Assembly (NCBI GenBank): GCA_003695045.1 | Contig: RFJB01000034.1 | Location: 1-6,075 of the forward strand | DNA: 6,075 bases | Source of the DNA: Candidatus Woesearchaeota archaeon | GTDB lineage: Archaea; Nanobdellota; Nanobdellia; Woesearchaeales; J091 | Direction of reading: 5' to 3' | Shown: positions 1 through 4,972 of the stretch, one piece after another | Layout of the letters: every line of letters begins with the position of its first letter | Numbering within the stretch: position 1 is the first letter of the stretch | The notes under the pieces: model-generated | Databases searched by the model: none | Seen by the model: the letters and a program-made list of their open reading frames with translations, nothing else | What the model was told of the DNA's origin: nothing | Translations under genes and position numbers: made by a program

Positions 1-101
1 GTGTTGTCCAGCTTCTGAAGTTCCGGCTTGTTTCTCTCCCTCCGGCTGATATCCACGAGCGTGTCGTAGGTTATGTGTATCTCCCTGTCAGACTCTGCCA
101 T
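1..101 (-). CDS. Probable GINS-family DNA replication protein, N-terminal fragment (truncated by window edge)
   Basis: An ATG at 101-99 opens a minus-strand frame that stays open to the window edge (33 codons visible). The peptide starts MAESDREIHITYDTLVDISR and continues with an RRERNKPELQKLD stretch. That pattern (a short strand, then 'L..ilRREk...ELQkLd') resembles the N-terminus of archaeal Gins51/Gins15-type subunits, which help assemble and activate the Cdc45-MCM-GINS replicative helicase. Only the N-terminus is visible, so the family call rests on pattern memory and is moderate. The start is supported by a TATA box centred about 26 nt upstream, which fits a leaderless transcript; I see no Shine-Dalgarno. 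It lies downstream of the S-layer gene on the same strand but is separated by a terminator-like hairpin and has its own promoter, so it is probably a separate unit. Confidence 0.5.
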   Translation of the reverse strand, partial: MAESDREIHITYDTLVDISRRERNKPELQKLDN

Positions 102-123
102 GACAGAGTGAATTGCACGGGGG

Positions 124-137
124 AATATAAGCATTTC
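124..137 (-). promoter_or_regulatory. BRE/TATA promoter of the GINS-like gene
   Basis: Read on the minus strand, GCGAAATGCTTATATT contains a BRE-like purine element (GCGAAA) followed by CTTATATT at 131-124. The TATA centre is about 26 nt from the ATG at 101, which puts the expected transcription start at or next to the start codon. This is the usual arrangement for a leaderless archaeal mRNA. Confidence 0.6.
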
Positions 138-180
138 GCAACTTTAAGGCGCCTGAGAAAAAGAGAAGGCGGAATCAGAA

Positions 181-209
181 ATAAAAGAGAAAAAAATGGG
201 CCGAAGCCC
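181..209 (-). terminator. Hairpin plus U-tract terminator of the S-layer gene
   Basis: Three bases after the S-layer stop codon the minus strand reads GGGC-TTCG-GCCC (209-198) and then ATTTTTTT followed by a pyrimidine-rich CTCTTTTAT tail. The loop is a cUUCGg tetraloop, an exceptionally stable RNA loop. Archaeal termination mainly needs the U-tract, which is present. The hairpin may add termination or protect the 3' end of an abundant mRNA. Confidence 0.65.
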
Positions 210-212
210 TGT

Positions 213-2615
213 TTATTCGCTTTCCTCCATCGGCATTCCAACGCTGATGTCGGTAAGGCTTGTTCCGGTTACATCAACCTCGTCACCCTTGAGGTAATCC
301 TTGTACTTGTCGTATTCGGCAAGCACAATTGATGCCCTTCGGGTGTCCTCAGCTGCGTAACCAGCCACCAAGATCTGAACCTTGCCGTTGTTCTCGAACA
401 GCTTGATCTTGGCATGGCCTTCCTCGAAGCCCTCTGCGCAGTTGGCGGGATTGCCGAGCAGCTCTGCAGCTGCGGTGTTAGCGCAGGGTCCTCCGACAAC
501 GACAGCGTTGACCGACTTGACGTCGCTGACCTCAGATGCCAGCTTGACTGCACCAACGGCAATCTTCTGGACCTGCTGTGTTGCAACCTCTCCTTCCGAG
601 CCGCCACTCATGAGTTCGGCATTCACAGGCGTGAAGAACACTTCAAGCCATGCGGGCTCGTCCGGATAAGTTATGTCGAGGCTTCTCTTGTCTTCCTGGT
701 CATACTTGATTTCTGTTCCCCTGTAGGTTGCATAGTACTGGTCGTCGTTGTTGTCAGCCGAATCGTCGACAGGTCCGAACTTGGCGTGGTCAAAGCTGGG
801 CGCTCCGACATCAATCTCGTCGTCGTTCGTGTCGTATGTCAGGTTCACTGTCACATTGGTTGCGGGAACTCCTGCCTCGTCTGACTCCTCAAAGAGCTTG
901 AAGGCATAGCCGTCGCTGGCGGGTGTTCCGATTGCAATCTCTGCTTCGTATTCGGTTTCTGCGTTGTTGCCTCCGAGGTTGATGTCATCAAAGGTAATGA
1001 ATCCAGCCTCTGATGCATTGCCTGTCTCGTTGATGGTCAGCTTGATGTCACCAACGCCTGAACCAAGCGTTATGGTGCTCTGCTGTCCATCGGTGTAGCT
1101 GTTGCCTTCGTCAGTGCTGCCGTATGTCAGGTCCTTGAAGTCAATCTTGTCGTCAGTCGTGTCGATGTCAGTTATCTCAATGAGGTGAGCTTCCTGACCT
1201 GAGGTCACGACATAGAACATCGCGCCTTCGCACTCCCTGACATCGTCGGTTGCTGTAGCTGACTGGCAGGTGTCTCCTTCAAAGTAGACCCTGTCGTTGA
1301 TTGCGTCGCCGTCTCCAACAACGATGTTGGACCCGTCATAATAGAACGGAATCTCAACTTCCTTACCGTCATTGTTGGTAAAGGTCAGGGTTGCGTCGTC
1401 TCCGCTTGCGCTCAGCATGACCTGCTCGGTCTTCTGAACCACGTTGCCCACGACGAACTTGAAGTTCCCAAAGATTGGGTCCTGGTATTCGTCTCCAGGC
1501 ATGAGATAAACGTCGTCGTCAGGCACGTAGGTTATCTCGAGCTTGGTCCACTGGCCGCTGGATGCGGTAATGCTGACGCTTGATCCGTCAACGTCCTTGC
1601 CGTTCATCTGGACTTCCTTGCCGTCTTCAAGGACAAGCTCGGAAGCTCCGATGTTGACCTTACAGATGTCTGCGTCATACTTCTCGGTGTGGACTGCCTT
1701 TGCTTCAAGAACTCCGATGGTAACGCCGTTCTTGGTCTCTGTTTCGTCAACATCAACCCAGACGGTGCTTCCGTCAACCTTGAAGCCGCATGAGTCCTCG
1801 CCTTCGGTAACGTCCACCATCTCAATCTCGTGTTCGGTGCCGTCAACAACCCTTGTGACCTTCTCGCCCTGGCTCAGCCAGAGAACGGTCTCTCCAGCCA
1901 TGAGGGAGAGCTTGTCAACATCGTTGCTGCCGTCGACATCCGCCTTAACGATGGTGTAAGTGTTGCCCTGCATCTCAAGCTCTGTTCCTTCAAGGTCATT
2001 CTTGGCAGTTGTGCTTGAAGTTGTGTCGTACTCAACGGCATCGTCGAACTCAAGCGTGTAGGTGTACATGTACTTTCCGCTTGCGTCGTCAAAGTGCAGG
2101 TACCAGCCGTGCTCAGGAGCATCGTTGTCATCCTGCGTGTATGTCACTGTTCCAGTTCCTGATGTAAAGCTGATCTTCTGCGTGTAGGTGACGTCGTTGT
2201 CAGTGTTTCCTTCTGACTCGTCGTAGGTTCCGTCATCCAGCATGTCCGGCAGGTCGCTGTTGTCCAGAGAACTCATAACGTCCTGCAGGTCTTTGCCGAG
2301 ATACAGGTGGTCGCTCGTCTTGTCAATCTTGACGCCGTCATCAACGCTGGTCTCAGCTGCGGTGCCAACGCTGACATATGTTGTCTTGACAGAGACCGCC
2401 TGCAAACTTGCTGCGATGTTGGTCACGCCAACAACGTCTGCTGCTGCTGCGTTGTCTCCAACCACCAGATAACCGTCGAACTTCCCGTCCTTAATAAACA
2501 TGTCGGGATAGTTTGCCAGGTCGGCTGCGGCCATGGCTCCCAGAAGGGTAGCGCCCATCATGGTGACGCCTGCTCCCAAGGCCACAATTTTCTTAATAGC
2601 CTTCCTTACTCTCAT
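213..2615 (-). CDS. S-layer protein, secreted cell-surface lattice protein
   Basis: This 800-residue exported protein most likely forms the paracrystalline surface layer. It starts with a Sec-type signal peptide: basic MRVRKAIKK, a hydrophobic core over about residues 10-27, and an Ala-rich cleavage region near 28-31. Next comes the archaeal S-layer N-terminal domain (about 38-72, KDGKFDGYLVVGDNAAAADVV), as in Methanococcus-type and DPANN S-layer proteins. The middle is acidic and beta-strand-like, rich in Asp, Thr, Gly and Val. The C-terminal domain carries VVVGGPCANTAAAELLG (705-721), a motif typical of the family. The mature protein has exactly six cysteines (276, 318, 450, 462, 711, 726), which could pair as neighbours. 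Four N-glycosylation sequons lie at N529, N533, N587 and N591. No C-terminal membrane helix is seen; it ends in acidic MEESE. Start choice: GGAGGTG (2629-2623) lies 7 nt before the ATG. Family confidence is high; the lineage is not certain. Confidence 0.9.
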   Translation of the reverse strand: MRVRKAIKKIVALGAGVTMMGATLLGAMAAADLANYPDMFIKDGKFDGYLVVGDNAAAADVVGVTNIAASLQAVSVKTTYVSVGTAAETSVDDGVKIDKTSDHLYLGKDLQDVMSSLDNSDLPDMLDDGTYDESEGNTDNDVTYTQKISFTSGTGTVTYTQDDNDAPEHGWYLHFDDASGKYMYTYTLEFDDAVEYDTTSSTTAKNDLEGTELEMQGNTYTIVKADVDGSNDVDKLSLMAGETVLWLSQGEKVTRVVDGTEHEIEMVDVTEGEDSCGFKVDGSTVWVDVDETETKNGVTIGVLEAKAVHTEKYDADICKVNIGASELVLEDGKEVQMNGKDVDGSSVSITASSGQWTKLEITYVPDDDVYLMPGDEYQDPIFGNFKFVVGNVVQKTEQVMLSASGDDATLTFTNNDGKEVEIPFYYDGSNIVVGDGDAINDRVYFEGDTCQSATATDDVRECEGAMFYVVTSGQEAHLIEITDIDTTDDKIDFKDLTYGSTDEGNSYTDGQQSTITLGSGVGDIKLTINETGNASEAGFITFDDINLGGNNAETEYEAEIAIGTPASDGYAFKLFEESDEAGVPATNVTVNLTYDTNDDEIDVGAPSFDHAKFGPVDDSADNNDDQYYATYRGTEIKYDQEDKRSLDITYPDEPAWLEVFFTPVNAELMSGGSEGEVATQQVQKIAVGAVKLASEVSDVKSVNAVVVGGPCANTAAAELLGNPANCAEGFEEGHAKIKLFENNGKVQILVAGYAAEDTRRASIVLAEYDKYKDYLKGDEVDVTGTSLTDISVGMPMEESE

Positions 2616-2622
2616 ACTCTAA

Positions 2623-2629
2623 CACCTCC
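2623..2629 (-). promoter_or_regulatory. Shine-Dalgarno site of the S-layer gene
   Basis: GGAGGTG on the minus strand matches the archaeal 16S rRNA tail (ATCACCTCC) without mismatch and sits 7 nt before the start codon. It fixes the S-layer start and suggests strong translation. Confidence 0.85.
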
Positions 2630-2663
2630 GTGTGTTTTCGGACTATTTTGCCCTTACTGTAGC

Positions 2664-2680
2664 ACCCGCAAAAAACGGGT
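2664..2680 (-). promoter_or_regulatory. U-loop hairpin in the S-layer leader
   Basis: On the minus strand, ACCCG and CGGGT form a perfect 5-bp stem closing the 7-nt loop TTTTTTG. It lies about 35-50 nt before the Shine-Dalgarno and its first base is the last base of the upstream ORF stop codon. The exposed U6 could bind an Sm-like protein, whose archaeal members prefer oligo-U; this is speculation. Confidence 0.45.
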
Positions 2681-2769
2681 TAAATAATCATCATCTGTCG
2701 TTTCTGTGTTTGTTTCCCTGTCGTCGGGTGAGCTTGATGCTTGATGTGGTTCCTGTGTCTATTGGGCAT
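2680..2769 (-). CDS. Possible 29-codon upstream ORF / leader peptide
   Basis: An ATG at 2769-2767 begins about 9 nt after the predicted S-layer transcription start and the frame closes at TAA 2682-2680. The product would be a basic, His/Lys/Gln-rich peptide starting MPNRHRNHIKHQ and ending QMMII, with no resemblance to anything I know. There is no good Shine-Dalgarno, only an AGG directly next to the ATG, so translation would be nearly leaderless. A 29-codon open frame arises by chance fairly often. Its position, from the transcription start to the edge of a hairpin, is the only reason to list it. Confidence 0.25.
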   Translation of the reverse strand: MPNRHRNHIKHQAHPTTGKQTQKRQMMII

Positions 2770-2798
2770 CCTATTTTGCCCTTTGTATTCCTTATGTT

Positions 2799-2814
2799 CT
2801 TTATAAAATTTTCG
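2799..2814 (-). promoter_or_regulatory. BRE/TATA promoter of the S-layer gene
   Basis: The minus strand reads CGAAAATTTTATAAAG, which joins a BRE-like CGAAAA to a TTTATAAAG TATA box. It is the best promoter match upstream of the S-layer gene. The expected start of transcription is near 2778, giving a long leader. Confidence 0.65.
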
Positions 2815-2891
2815 CAATCGTGAGGCATTCTTTGAACCTCTGTTTTCTTCTCAGCGCTTCTATTCCGCTTTTTTTGGGATTTTAGGCGTTT

Positions 2892-2907
2892 ATTACTGCG
2901 GAGTAAT
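2892..2907. repeat. Operator-like inverted repeat (ATTACT-N4-AGTAAT)
   Basis: A perfect 6-bp inverted repeat with a 4-bp GCGG spacer lies about 80 bp upstream of the S-layer TATA box. It could be a binding site for a dimeric transcription regulator or a small RNA hairpin. No protein can be assigned to it. Confidence 0.4.
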
Positions 2908-2929
2908 CCTCATTCTTTCCGCTCACATG

Positions 2930-2944
2930 TCATACTTTGTATGA
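2930..2944. repeat. Operator-like inverted repeat (TCATAC-N3-GTATGA)
   Basis: A perfect 6-bp inverted repeat with a TTT spacer lies between the tRNA 3' end and the S-layer promoter. It could be a regulator site for the S-layer gene or a 3' processing or stop structure for the tRNA transcript. There is no U-tract after it on the minus strand, so it is not a typical terminator. Confidence 0.35.
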
Positions 2945-2950
2945 TGTTGT

Positions 2951-2980
2951 GGTTTTTTTCGGCCAAAACCGCTTTTTTTG
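2951..2980. repeat. Paired A/T tracts upstream of the S-layer promoter
   Basis: Two T7 runs (2953-2959 and 2973-2979) are 20 bp apart, about two helical turns. The second belongs to CCGCTTTTTTTG, which occurs again exactly at 2865-2876. Together these give three A/T tracts in roughly the same helical phase, a composition that usually bends DNA. The rest of the 2815-2999 interval holds no gene that I can support. Confidence 0.4.
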
Positions 2981-2999
2981 CCAATGCCACGCAAACCCA

Positions 3000-3083
3000 T
3001 GCGGGGGACGGGGTTCGAACCCGCGCAGGCACTAAGCCACAGGGTCCTAAGCCCTGCCCGTTTGACCACTCCGGCACCCCCGC
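3000..3083 (-). tRNA. trnL: tRNA-Leu (anticodon UAG)
   Basis: The minus strand folds into a full 84-nt class II tRNA. The acceptor stem GCGGGGG pairs with CCCCCGC, with discriminator A at 3000. The D-arm has a CCG/CGG stem. The anticodon stem is CAGGG/CCCTG with loop CTTAGGA, giving anticodon UAG (3049-3047), which reads CUA leucine codons. A 15-nt variable arm with a GGC/GCC stem is diagnostic of Leu/Ser-type tRNAs. The T-arm is GCGGG-TTCGAAC-CCCGT with one G-U pair. The 3' CCA is not encoded (ATGGG follows), so a CCA-adding enzyme must finish it. No intron is present. Confidence 0.97.
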
Positions 3084-3110
3084 ACGACAGAGTTTATTAC
3101 TGCTTCCTAT

Positions 3111-3120
3111 TAATATATAA
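3111..3120 (-). promoter_or_regulatory. TATA box of the tRNA-Leu gene
   Basis: The minus strand reads GAGTTATATATTAATAGG, with TTATATATTA at 3120-3111. The box is centred about 33 nt before the mature tRNA 5' end, which predicts a short 5' leader of roughly 8 nt to be removed by RNase P. It also lies downstream of eL37, so read-through from that operon is possible. Confidence 0.6.
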
Positions 3121-3226
3121 CTCTTCAGGCAGCGACTTTGGGCATGGCGATTACCCTATTTTTTCTAATCTTCTGATTTCTTCCGAACAAATGCAAGAAT
3201 AGAATTAGGCAATCTTCTTTCCACGG

Positions 3227-3391
3227 TCAGTCCTTTCTTCCAGCAGGGCTTCTTCTCTTGGCGCTTCTTCCAAAGCCGCAGCTGGCGCAGACCCCGGTCC
3301 TTTTGTGCATGGCGTGCTTACCGCATCTCCTGCAGACAATATGGGTCTTCTTTCCTGACTTCTTGCCCATTGAAGGTGTTCCCTTAGCCAT
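3227..3391 (-). CDS. rpl37e: 50S ribosomal protein L37e (eL37)
   Basis: This is a 54-residue zinc-ribbon protein of the large ribosomal subunit. It starts [20 protein letters not shown], the family's typical N-terminus. Two cysteine pairs, C20-X2-C23 and C35-X2-C38, bind zinc, and the GFG after the second pair is also typical. The rest is basic and contacts rRNA. Archaeal members are usually around 55-62 residues, so the C-terminus here (SPAGRKD) is normal to slightly short and lacks the aromatic tail I expect. A Shine-Dalgarno-like GAGGGAT lies about 5 nt before the start. It follows LSm by 43 nt on the same strand; LSm-L37e is a recurrent archaeal gene pair, so they are likely cotranscribed. 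Confidence 0.95.
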   Translation of the reverse strand: MAKGTPSMGKKSGKKTHIVCRRCGKHAMHKRTGVCASCGFGRSAKRRSPAGRKD

Positions 3392-3434
3392 TTGCAATCC
3401 CTCTAAGTTTCTTCATCTGCCTGTTGTTTCCTGC

Positions 3435-3662
3435 TTATTCTGCCGGTGAGATTATTGTGATGGTATCTCCCCTGATGAAGACGGTGCCAAGCTTTCTGCT
3501 GACTTCTCCGTTGGCTCTCTCCTCTGCGTCGTCAAGGACGACATTGATGTGAATGTCAAACGCTTTTAGCTTTCCGAGAATCTGCTTGCCCCCCTTCGTT
3601 TCAACTATGACTCTTTTATCCCTTGCCTTGTTGAGCGCATCTAACGGTCTTGATACTTCCAT
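3435..3662 (-). CDS. lsm: Sm-like archaeal protein (LSm), RNA-binding
   Basis: This 75-residue protein has the usual archaeal LSm length. The Sm1 motif spans about residues 15-47 (DKRVIVETKGGKQILGKL, then the key FDIHINVVLDD with Asp and Asn of the RNA-binding loop). The Sm2 motif is LGTVFIRGDTITIIS (about 58-72), whose IRGD contacts uridine bases. Archaeal LSm proteins form hexa- or heptameric rings that bind oligo-U RNA and small RNAs. The start at 3662 is chosen because GAGGTG (3674-3669) sits 6 nt upstream and because the open frame further upstream reads as non-conserved sequence. It is first in an operon with eL37 and transcribed divergently from eS8. A TATA box near 3764-3772 predicts an approximately 80-nt leader. 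Confidence 0.94.
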   Translation of the reverse strand: MEVSRPLDALNKARDKRVIVETKGGKQILGKLKAFDIHINVVLDDAEERANGEVSRKLGTVFIRGDTITIISPAE

Positions 3663-3699
3663 CCAAAACACCTCGTGTAAGCATAATTCTTCTTCTGCT

Positions 3700-3730
3700 T
3701 TCTCTCTGCCGCTTCTCTCTGCGAAGCAGA
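3700..3730 (-). repeat. Purine-rich repeats and hairpin in the LSm leader
   Basis: The 10-mer GCAGAGAGAA (minus strand) occurs twice, at 3722-3713 and 3709-3700, 13 bp apart. The first copy overlaps a hairpin TCTGC-TTC-GCAGA (3730-3718). Both lie within the predicted untranslated leader of LSm. Confidence 0.4.
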
Positions 3731-3763
3731 CATGTGAGAGACAGATGAGGGATTGATGTCCTC

Positions 3764-3772
3764 TATATAAAT
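3764..3772 (-). promoter_or_regulatory. TATA box of the LSm-eL37 operon
   Basis: The minus strand reads CATTTATATAGAGG, with TTTATATAG at 3772-3764. The expected transcription start is near 3742, leaving a leader of about 80 nt before the LSm start codon. No better TATA lies nearer to the gene. Confidence 0.6.
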
Positions 3773-3857
3773 GTTGTGTCTTGCTCCCTGTTCTCCCTGT
3801 ATTTGAAATTATTTGCAAAAGAGGTTCTGTTTCTGTTTGCACCTTCTCTGCCGACTC

Positions 3858-3871
3858 TTGCCGGTTGGCAA
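3858..3871. repeat. Operator-like inverted repeat upstream of the eS8 promoter (TTGCC-N4-GGCAA)
   Basis: A perfect 5-bp inverted repeat with a GGTT spacer ends 7 bp before the TATA box of eS8. The position just upstream of BRE is usual for archaeal activators, but no regulator can be named. Confidence 0.35.
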
Positions 3872-3873
3872 CC

Positions 3874-3888
3874 CAAAATTATATAAAT
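3874..3888 (+). promoter_or_regulatory. BRE/TATA promoter of the eS8 gene
   Basis: CAAAA followed by TTATATAAAT (3879-3888) is a strong archaeal promoter. The expected start of transcription is near 3908-3910, giving a leader of only about 12-14 nt that just includes the Shine-Dalgarno GGTGAT at 3910-3915. Confidence 0.75.
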
Positions 3889-3921
3889 GGCTTGCTAATC
3901 CCCTCAGCCGGTGATTTTACA

Positions 3922-4308
3922 ATGGCACTATCTCAGAAAAAATCCAAAAGGAGCCCGACGGGAGCAAAGTATCACGCTCACAGGAAAAAGAGAAAGCACG
4001 AACTGGGACGAACGCCCACGCTCACAAGAGTGAGCGACTCCTCCAAACTCAAGCCGGAGCGAGTCAGAGGAGGCAATGTAAAGGTTCGCATTCTCAGGGC
4101 TGATGTCGCCAACGTCTTCGACCCTGCCAAGAAAAAGTTTCTGAAGGCAAAGGTCTCTGCTGTAGTTGAAAATCCTGCAAACAGGCACTACACGAGGAGA
4201 AACGTGATTACTAAAGGAGCCATGATAGAAACTGACAAGGGCAAGGCAAGAGTGACAAGCAGGCCCGGCCAGGACGGCGTTATAAACGCTGTTCTCGTGA
4301 GTGAATAA
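3922..4308 (+). CDS. rps8e: 30S ribosomal protein S8e (eS8)
   Basis: This 128-residue protein has the length of archaeal eS8, a component of the small ribosomal subunit that packs against 16S rRNA. The basic N-terminus (QKKSKRSPTGAKYHAHRKKR) and the internal RGGNVKVR stretch (about 56-63) are diagnostic. So is the C-terminal run from ENPANRHYTRRNVITKGA to ARVTSRPGQDGVINAVLV. The start at 3922 is preferred over the earlier in-frame ATG at 3781 because GGTGAT (3910-3915) lies 6 nt upstream, the TATA box lies between the two candidates, and the family begins here. It is a single-gene unit, divergent from LSm-eL37. Confidence 0.97.
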   Translation: MALSQKKSKRSPTGAKYHAHRKKRKHELGRTPTLTRVSDSSKLKPERVRGGNVKVRILRADVANVFDPAKKKFLKAKVSAVVENPANRHYTRRNVITKGAMIETDKGKARVTSRPGQDGVINAVLVSE

Positions 4309-4316
4309 TCCTGCTT

Positions 4317-4341
4317 GTTTTTTCCTCTCTTCTTCTTTTCC
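4317..4341 (+). terminator. U-rich terminator after eS8
   Basis: Nine bases after the stop codon comes GTTTTTTCCTCTCTTCTTC followed by TTTTCC. A T6 run within a long pyrimidine stretch, without a hairpin, is the common archaeal termination signal. Confidence 0.55.
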
Positions 4342-4460
4342 GCATTCTTCTTAATGACATTCTTTCTGACGCTTTTCATTGGGCTCTTCGCGCTGTTGTT
4401 CACTGGCATGTTTCCTTTCCCACATTCTGCTTATTTTTGTCCCTTTTAAGTGGTCATATT

Positions 4461-4476
4461 CCAAAGATTTATATAC
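4461..4476 (+). promoter_or_regulatory. BRE/TATA promoter of the two-gene unit
   Basis: CCAAAG followed by ATTTATATAC (4467-4476) is a clear BRE/TATA pair. Its centre lies about 27 nt before the ATG at 4498, so the transcript should begin at or within 1-2 nt of that codon. This selects 4498 over the in-frame ATG at 4450, which lies upstream of the TATA box. Confidence 0.75.
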
Positions 4477-4497
4477 CTGTTTTGTCTCCCTCCTGAT

Positions 4498-4959
4498 ATG
4501 TTCAAGCCCTTCAATCACAACGGAATCTACATTGCATACCCTGCTCCAGACAGGGATGTGGGCTACAGGGAGATTGCCGACCTGCTGAATGAACATTACT
4601 CTCCTTTTCTCTCGGAGCAGGAATACATATTTGATGGCACTCCTGAAGAGTTCAATGACAATAAAGGCAGGCAGTCGTGGAAGCATACGCTTTACCGAGC
4701 AGAATACGACAACATTGAAGCCAAACTCACGGTGGGAGAAGAGGCGGGCAGCATAGTGATAAAGCACCTCGGCAGTTATGTCAGAAAAACAGGAAGGAAC
4801 ACACACAATATTGACTATCCCGCAAGCCCCGTTTTTACCGGAGCTCAGACATACCAGAAATACTGGATTTTCTTCAACATTGACGGCGACTCGACAGGAA
4901 TCGCTGCCAGTGAGCGCGACAGGTTCTCCAGCTTTCTGGAAAGAAAAATTAATTCGTAG
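4498..4959 (+). CDS. Hypothetical protein, 153 residues, first gene of a two-gene unit
   Basis: I do not recognise this protein. It is soluble, with no signal peptide, membrane segment or coiled coil apparent. It contains no cysteine but eleven tyrosines, concentrated with other aromatics (for example NHNGIYIAYPAPDRD near the start and QTYQKYWIFFNIDGD at about 117-131). Mixed alpha/beta character is suggested by an amphipathic YREIADLLNEHY helix (about 23-34) and strand-like IEAKLTV and SIVIKHLGSYV segments (about 73-79 and 85-95). The start is fixed by a leaderless promoter; no Shine-Dalgarno is present. The next gene starts 13 bp after its stop, so the two are very probably cotranscribed and may act together. 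Codon use looks like that of its neighbours. Confidence 0.85.
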   Translation: MFKPFNHNGIYIAYPAPDRDVGYREIADLLNEHYSPFLSEQEYIFDGTPEEFNDNKGRQSWKHTLYRAEYDNIEAKLTVGEEAGSIVIKHLGSYVRKTGRNTHNIDYPASPVFTGAQTYQKYWIFFNIDGDSTGIAASERDRFSSFLERKINS

Positions 4960-4972
4960 AGGCATACTGACA

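Larger units (their letters stand above)
2616..2779 (-). promoter_or_regulatory. Predicted long 5' leader of the S-layer mRNA
   Basis: If transcription starts about 25 nt from the TATA box at 2807-2799, the S-layer mRNA has a leader of about 160 nt. This stretch holds a possible 29-codon upstream ORF (2769-2680), a hairpin with a U-rich loop (2680-2664), one and a half copies' worth of a 13-bp direct repeat (2783-2771 and 2655-2643, the first straddling the predicted start) and a tandem 7-mer (GCTTGAT twice on the plus strand, 2732-2745). A weaker TATA-like ATTATTTAA (2688-2680) could give a second, shorter leader of about 45 nt. Long leaders on S-layer mRNAs are known in archaea and usually affect mRNA stability; that role here is inferred. 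Confidence 0.5.

Noticed and set aside
1543..1959. Plus-strand 138-residue open frame within the S-layer gene
   Set aside because: It lies wholly antisense to the S-layer coding region, has no promoter or Shine-Dalgarno, and its Ser/Thr/Pro-rich composition is what Asp/Val/Thr codons give when read in reverse. The other plus- and minus-strand frames over 269-2687 are rejected for the same reason.
2632..2823. Plus-strand 63-residue frame in the S-layer upstream region
   Set aside because: It has no promoter or Shine-Dalgarno, is antisense to the leader and promoter, and shows no recognisable protein features.
2951..2980. CGG/CCG hairpin followed by T7 as a plus-strand terminator
   Set aside because: No plus-strand gene lies upstream; all genes from 1 to 3662 are on the minus strand. 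The A/T tracts are better seen as promoter-upstream DNA.
2978..3202. Plus-strand 74-residue frame over the tRNA
   Set aside because: It is the antisense reading of tRNA-Leu; frames with 'GTGFEPA' type motifs are a well-known artefact of the tRNA T-arm.
3663..3842. 60-residue N-terminal extension of LSm
   Set aside because: The frame is open, but it spans the TATA box and leader, the Shine-Dalgarno fixes the start at 3662, and LSm proteins normally begin here.
4188..4409. Minus-strand frame with a lysine-rich N-terminus (about 30 residues) between eS8 and the next gene
   Set aside because: The Lys-rich part is the reverse reading of the C/T-rich terminator region, the remainder is antisense to eS8, and the Shine-Dalgarno is weak. 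A short basic protein cannot be fully excluded.
4778..4972. 65-residue upstream extension of the zinc-ribbon-like protein
   Set aside because: It would overlap the first gene of the unit by about 180 bp in another frame; the 4973 start gives normal operon spacing.
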